From contig CM075670.1 in NCBI GenBank assembly GCA_037962975.1, positions 153,144,501-153,208,500 of the forward strand: a stretch of 64,000 nucleotides of DNA, read 5' to 3'. The notes beneath the pieces are model-generated. The model did not search any database. It had not been told where the DNA came from and saw nothing but the letters and a program-made list of their open reading frames with translations. The first letter of the stretch is position 1. Every line of letters starts with the position of its first letter. A program made the translations under genes and the position numbers. The DNA comes from Clitoria ternatea (taxonomy: Eukaryota; Streptophyta; Magnoliopsida; Fabales; Fabaceae). Of this stretch, positions 60,285 to 64,000 are shown piece by piece.

Positions 60285-61484
60285 GGTATACAAAAGTTTA
60301 GTTCGTTCTTACTTTATTCCTTTTTATTTTTATTTATTTTTATTTTCTAGTTCATTTGCATGATTGTATGCTCATGTTCTAGTTCATTTGCATGATTGTA
60401 TGTCTGCTCATATGCCTTAAGCTAGAATTGATTGTTGATTGTAGTTATTGTTATTTGTATGACATGTGATGTAGATTGGTTAGATCTTAAACATTACTTG
60501 GGTGAATCTTGTAAAATAAAATATATATATATATATATAAAGTTTTTAATTACTATTCTTGCCAGAATAATCACTCTGCATGATGACTGTGGTTTTTTGA
60601 TTAGGCCAATTACCACTATGAGCTTTTGAGCCAATAGGGTATTCAGTGCATTAAATTATAAATGACCCGTGATTCTTTGACTGAGTGACTCACACATTTG
60701 ATGACACTCTAGAACTTGGCTTTCGACTAATTCAAAATGGTTTATGAATGCATGCTTGGAATGAAAAAGGCACTTTAGATTTTGTTTTCTTTAACCTCAG
60801 AATTTGTTAAAAGCTTAATCCATTAGTTGTCCCTTTTTGAGCCATGAAATAATATGATATTTTCTTTTAAAACCTTTAACATTAGGATTTCTGGTTCACA
60901 TATAGAAGAGGCAAAAAGGGTAAGCTAACTAAAAGTGGTTGAATTGAAAAACAAAAACCATGATAGTTTGGGATGTGTGATTCAAAGAAAAAGAAAGATA
61001 AAGAGTTTGATCTCAAAATCGAAATAAAAAAGAAAGAAGAGAGGAAAAGAAAAAAAATGAATCACACCCTTTATGGTTTATAAGTATAGAGTTATTGAAT
61101 TAAGGTTTGCTTGCTTTCTTGTGATATTTCTCTTCTTACAGAATTGAGACCTTTGTATTTCCCTTTTCTTGATTTCCATTCCCATGTTATGAATCTCCTA
61201 GCCCCATTACAAGCCTATGGTAGTGTTTAGAATGTTATGGTCTGAGTGGATTAGAACACAAGCACATACATTGAGTGGAAAGTGAGAAAGAGTACCCTAG
61301 GTTTAATCTTAGTGAATATGGTTTGACTATTGATTGTGGTATACTCTGGTAGTTTATGCAATCTCTTAAAAACACAAAAACAAAGAAAATAAATAAACAC
61401 AAGATTCCTTCAGTTTACTTGGGTCTGCTAGTTTTTCATTATATGCTTGTATGGGTTCAGTGATTGCTTGAGGACAAGAAATGT
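60285..61484 (+). other. Element G spacer before the purine tract
   Basis: Non-coding; the counterpart of F 49498-50776. It contains TA and GA-rich tracts (60520-60540, 61025-61060). No ORF is supported. Confidence 0.6.
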
Positions 61485-61501
61485 TTTAGTTTGGGGTATT
61501 T
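61485..61501 (+). other. Polypurine tract of element G
   Basis: GTTTTAGTTTGGGGTATT abuts the LTR start TGATAAGTG at 61502. Confidence 0.72.
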
Positions 61502-61990
61502 TGATAAGTGTGTATTGTGTATTTTGTTGTTGTTGTTTTGAGGTCTAGTTTTTAGAGTTTTTGCATATTGTTTCATGCCCGATTCCCTTAATTTTGATTC
61601 CTTTCCACACATACTACTTGGTTGTTCTTAATTTTATAGGATCAATGATATTCTAGGTCTCTTTAAGGAAAAATGGAAAAGTTGATGAAAGAAGAGACCT
61701 TTAAGGCCTTTAGGAGTGCATGTTGGCAAGGTTGGAGAAAACCACTGCCAGTGGTGGCAAACCACTGGCCGTGTTAGCACTGGAAAATAGGAAAAGCAAG
61801 TTAGAAGCCACCACTGCCCGTGGTTATCCCAGCACTGGCCGTGGTGGGCACTATAGAGCAAAGAAAAGAAAGTCAGAAGCCACCACTGGCCGTCGTTATC
61901 CATTATTGGCAGTGATTGGCTCTGTTTGTTACAAAAATTTATGAATTTATGTTTAAAAAGGAACAGGACTTGAACCACTGGCTGCAGTTG
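61502..61990 (+). repeat. LTR of element G, truncated after about 490 bp
   Basis: Matches the F LTR from its first base to about 61980, including a palindrome group (61741-61930), then departs from it and runs into the spacer-derived module cluster. The join (near TGTCCCCTACAAGGCC) suggests a rearrangement or insertion inside the LTR. Confidence 0.72.
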
Positions 61991-64000
61991 TCCCCTACAA
62001 GGCCCAAATATCTAAATTGTTTAGGGTTTTTATGGGGTAAGATATTTGAATTAATCACTATTTTACATGATTTGGTTGGAATCAAAATGAGGTGTTCTGA
62101 ATTGGGTTTTTTGACATAATTTTTGAATTTAAAGCAGTGGCTTGACCCAATAATTTTTAACAATGTATAAGTGTTTTCTAGGTCAAAAACAGTGCAAACC
62201 ACTAGCAGTGGTTTAGCCCAAGCATTTTCCAATTCAATTTTTGGGCGCAAAATAGTGAGAACCACTGGCTGTGGTTATTCACCACTGGCCGTGGTTAGCT
62301 TTGGAAGTTCCCTCTGCACTTTAAGAGTTTTTGGGCACGAATCAGAGCTAACCACAGCGAGTGGTGAACAACCACAGTCAGTGGTTCTCACTATTTTGCA
62401 CCAAAAATTCAATGTTTTCAGTGGAAAATGCCTGGGTCAAACAACTGCCACTGGTGGATAACCACAGCTAGTGGTTTACATTGTTTTTGGCCCAGGCATT
62501 TTCCACTAAAAACATTAAATTTTTGGCGTAAAACAGTGAGAACCACTAGTTGTGGTTGTTCACCACTCGCTGTGGTTAGCTCTCTTTCATGCCTAAAAAC
62601 TCTTAAAGTGCACAAGGAACTTCCAAAGCTAACCACGGCCATTGGTTCTCACTGTTTTACGCCTAAAAATTTAATGTTTTCAGTGGAAAATGTCTAGGTC
62701 AAACCACCGCCAGTGGTGGATAACCACAGCCAGTGGTTTGCACTGTTTTTGACCTAGAAAACACTTACACATTCATGAAAATTATTGGGTCAAAACACAA
62801 CTTTTAATCCAAAAATTATGTTAAAAAACTCAATTTAGAATACCTCATTTTGATTCCAACCAAATCATGCAAAAAAGTGACTAATTCAAATATCTTACCC
62901 CACAAAACACTAAACAATTTAGAGATTTAGGCCTCGTAGGGGACAACCAAGGCTAGTCATGGATAACCACGGCCAGTGGTGGATAACCACAGCTAGTGGT
63001 TTACACTGTTTTTGACCTAGAAAACACTTATACATTCATGAAAATTATTGGGTCAAACCATAACTTTTAATCCAAAAATTATGTCAAAAACCCAATTTAG
63101 AAGACCTCATTTTGATTCTAACCAAATCATGCAAAATGGTGACTAATTCAAATATCTTACCCTACAAAACCCTAAATAATTTAGAGATAGGCCTCGTAGG
63201 GGACAACCAAGGCCAATCGTGGATAACCACGACCAGTGGTTCGAGTCCTGTTCCTTTTTAAACATAAATTCATAAATTTTTGTAACAAATAAAGCCAGTG
63301 GTGGATAACCACGGCCAGTGGTGGTTTCTGACTTTCTTTTCTTTGCTCCACAGTGCCCACCACGGCCAATGGTAAGGTATTTGAATTAGTCACTTTTTTG
63401 CATGATTTGGTGGAATCAAAATGAGGTATTCTAAATTGAGTTTTTTGACATAATTTTTGAGTTGAAAGTTATGGTTTGACCCAATAATTTTCATGAATAT
63501 ATAAGTGTTTTCTAGGTCAAAAACAGTACAAACCACTGGCTGTGGTTATCTACCACTGGCGGTGGTTTGACCCAGGCATTTTCCACTGAAAACTTTGAAT
63601 TTTTGGGCGTAAAACAGTGAGAACCACTGGCCGTGGTTAGCTTTGGAAGTTCCCTCTCCACTTTAAGAGTTTTTTGGCATGAAATAGAGCTAACCACAAT
63701 GAGTGGTGAACAACCACAACTAGTGGTTCTCATTCTTTTGCGCTAAAAATTTAATGTTTTTAGTGGAAAATGCCCGGGCCAAGCCACTACCAATGGTGGA
63801 CAACCATAGCTAGTGGTTTGCACTGTTTTTCACCCAGAAAACACTTATACAATCATGAAAATTATTTGGTCAAACCACTGCTTTTAATCAAAAAAATATG
63901 TTAAATAACCCAATTTAAAACACCTCCTTTTGATTCCAACCAAATCATGCAAAATGGTGATTAATTCAAATATCTTACCCTATAAAAACCCTAAACAATT
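61991..64000. repeat. Cluster of alternating inverted modules rich in AACCAC...GTGGTT palindromes
   Basis: A module of about 170-200 bp (from TAAGATATTTGAATT to GTGTTTTCTAGGTCAAAAAC) appears at 62035-62205 (+), 62735-62910 (-), 63000-63180 (-), 63372-63535 (+) and 63823-64000 (-). Between copies are palindromic words such as CCACTGGCCGTGGTT. 62345-62582 can fold as a hairpin with arms of about 100 bp (both arms hold AAAATGCC/GGCATTTT and the GTGAGAACCACT run). The ORFs here are repeats read through, not genes. It continues past the window end. Confidence 0.8.

Noticed and set aside
62171..62697. ORFs with repeated TTASG and LAVV-type words
   Set aside because: They are translations of the palindromic repeats in several frames and both strands.
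61991..64000. MITE or foldback DNA transposon
   Set aside because: The inverted modules are pieces of the F/G spacer; no terminal repeats with target duplication could be found.

Overview
This window looks like plant heterochromatin made almost wholly of nested LTR retrotransposons. I found no convincing host gene, tRNA gene, rRNA gene or CRISPR array. Initiator-Met-tRNA-type primer binding sites, Tekay-type chromovirus polyproteins, Athila-type polyproteins and multi-kilobase LTRs all point to an angiosperm. A legume is my guess from general familiarity with such repeats; it is not proven here.

Layout, left to right. (A) 1-9277, plus strand: a Tekay-like Ty3/Gypsy element whose 5' LTR is cut by the window start, with a near-complete gag, a broken pol and a 3.76-kb 3' LTR. 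It sits inside (B) 9278-15509, minus strand, an element with a Tekay-like PBS and LTR but no visible coding in its 2.8-kb internal part. B sits inside an old Athila-type gag remnant (15510-15950). 15951-22244 is decayed repeat DNA, including an Athila-like LTR remnant (about 19300-21319). (C) 22250-24914 is a solo LTR related to B and D, flanked by AACCA target duplications. (F) 25562-25886 plus 48428-49479 is one Athila-like LTR on the minus strand, split by (E) 25887-48427, a complete-ended Athila element on the plus strand (TSD TTAAT). E's gag is split by (D) 29182-40115, a young Tekay-like element on the minus strand (TSD ATTGA, LTRs about 1% different). F continues on the minus strand through an accessory ORF and pol to about 56712. 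There it meets head to head with (G), a plus-strand fragment of the same family (56713-about 61990). The window ends in a 2-kb cluster of alternating inverted modules (61991-64000).

Order of insertion follows from nesting: F before E before D, and old Athila before B before A. The coding regions are mostly dead. In D the whole gag-pol is still one frame, broken only by five stops that each fit a C-to-T change.

The most interesting signal is not a gene. The LTRs of A, B, C and D carry two kinds of short-palindrome array. In mid-LTR there is a run of small hairpins with different stems but a family-specific loop closed by T-A. Near the LTR 3' end there is a cluster of GCYYRRGC-centred palindromes. 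Stems differ between families and neighbouring hairpins while staying paired, which suggests selection for structure, probably in the RNA. The unrelated Athila family F/G has its own palindrome array (AACCAC...GTGGTT), apparently evolved independently.
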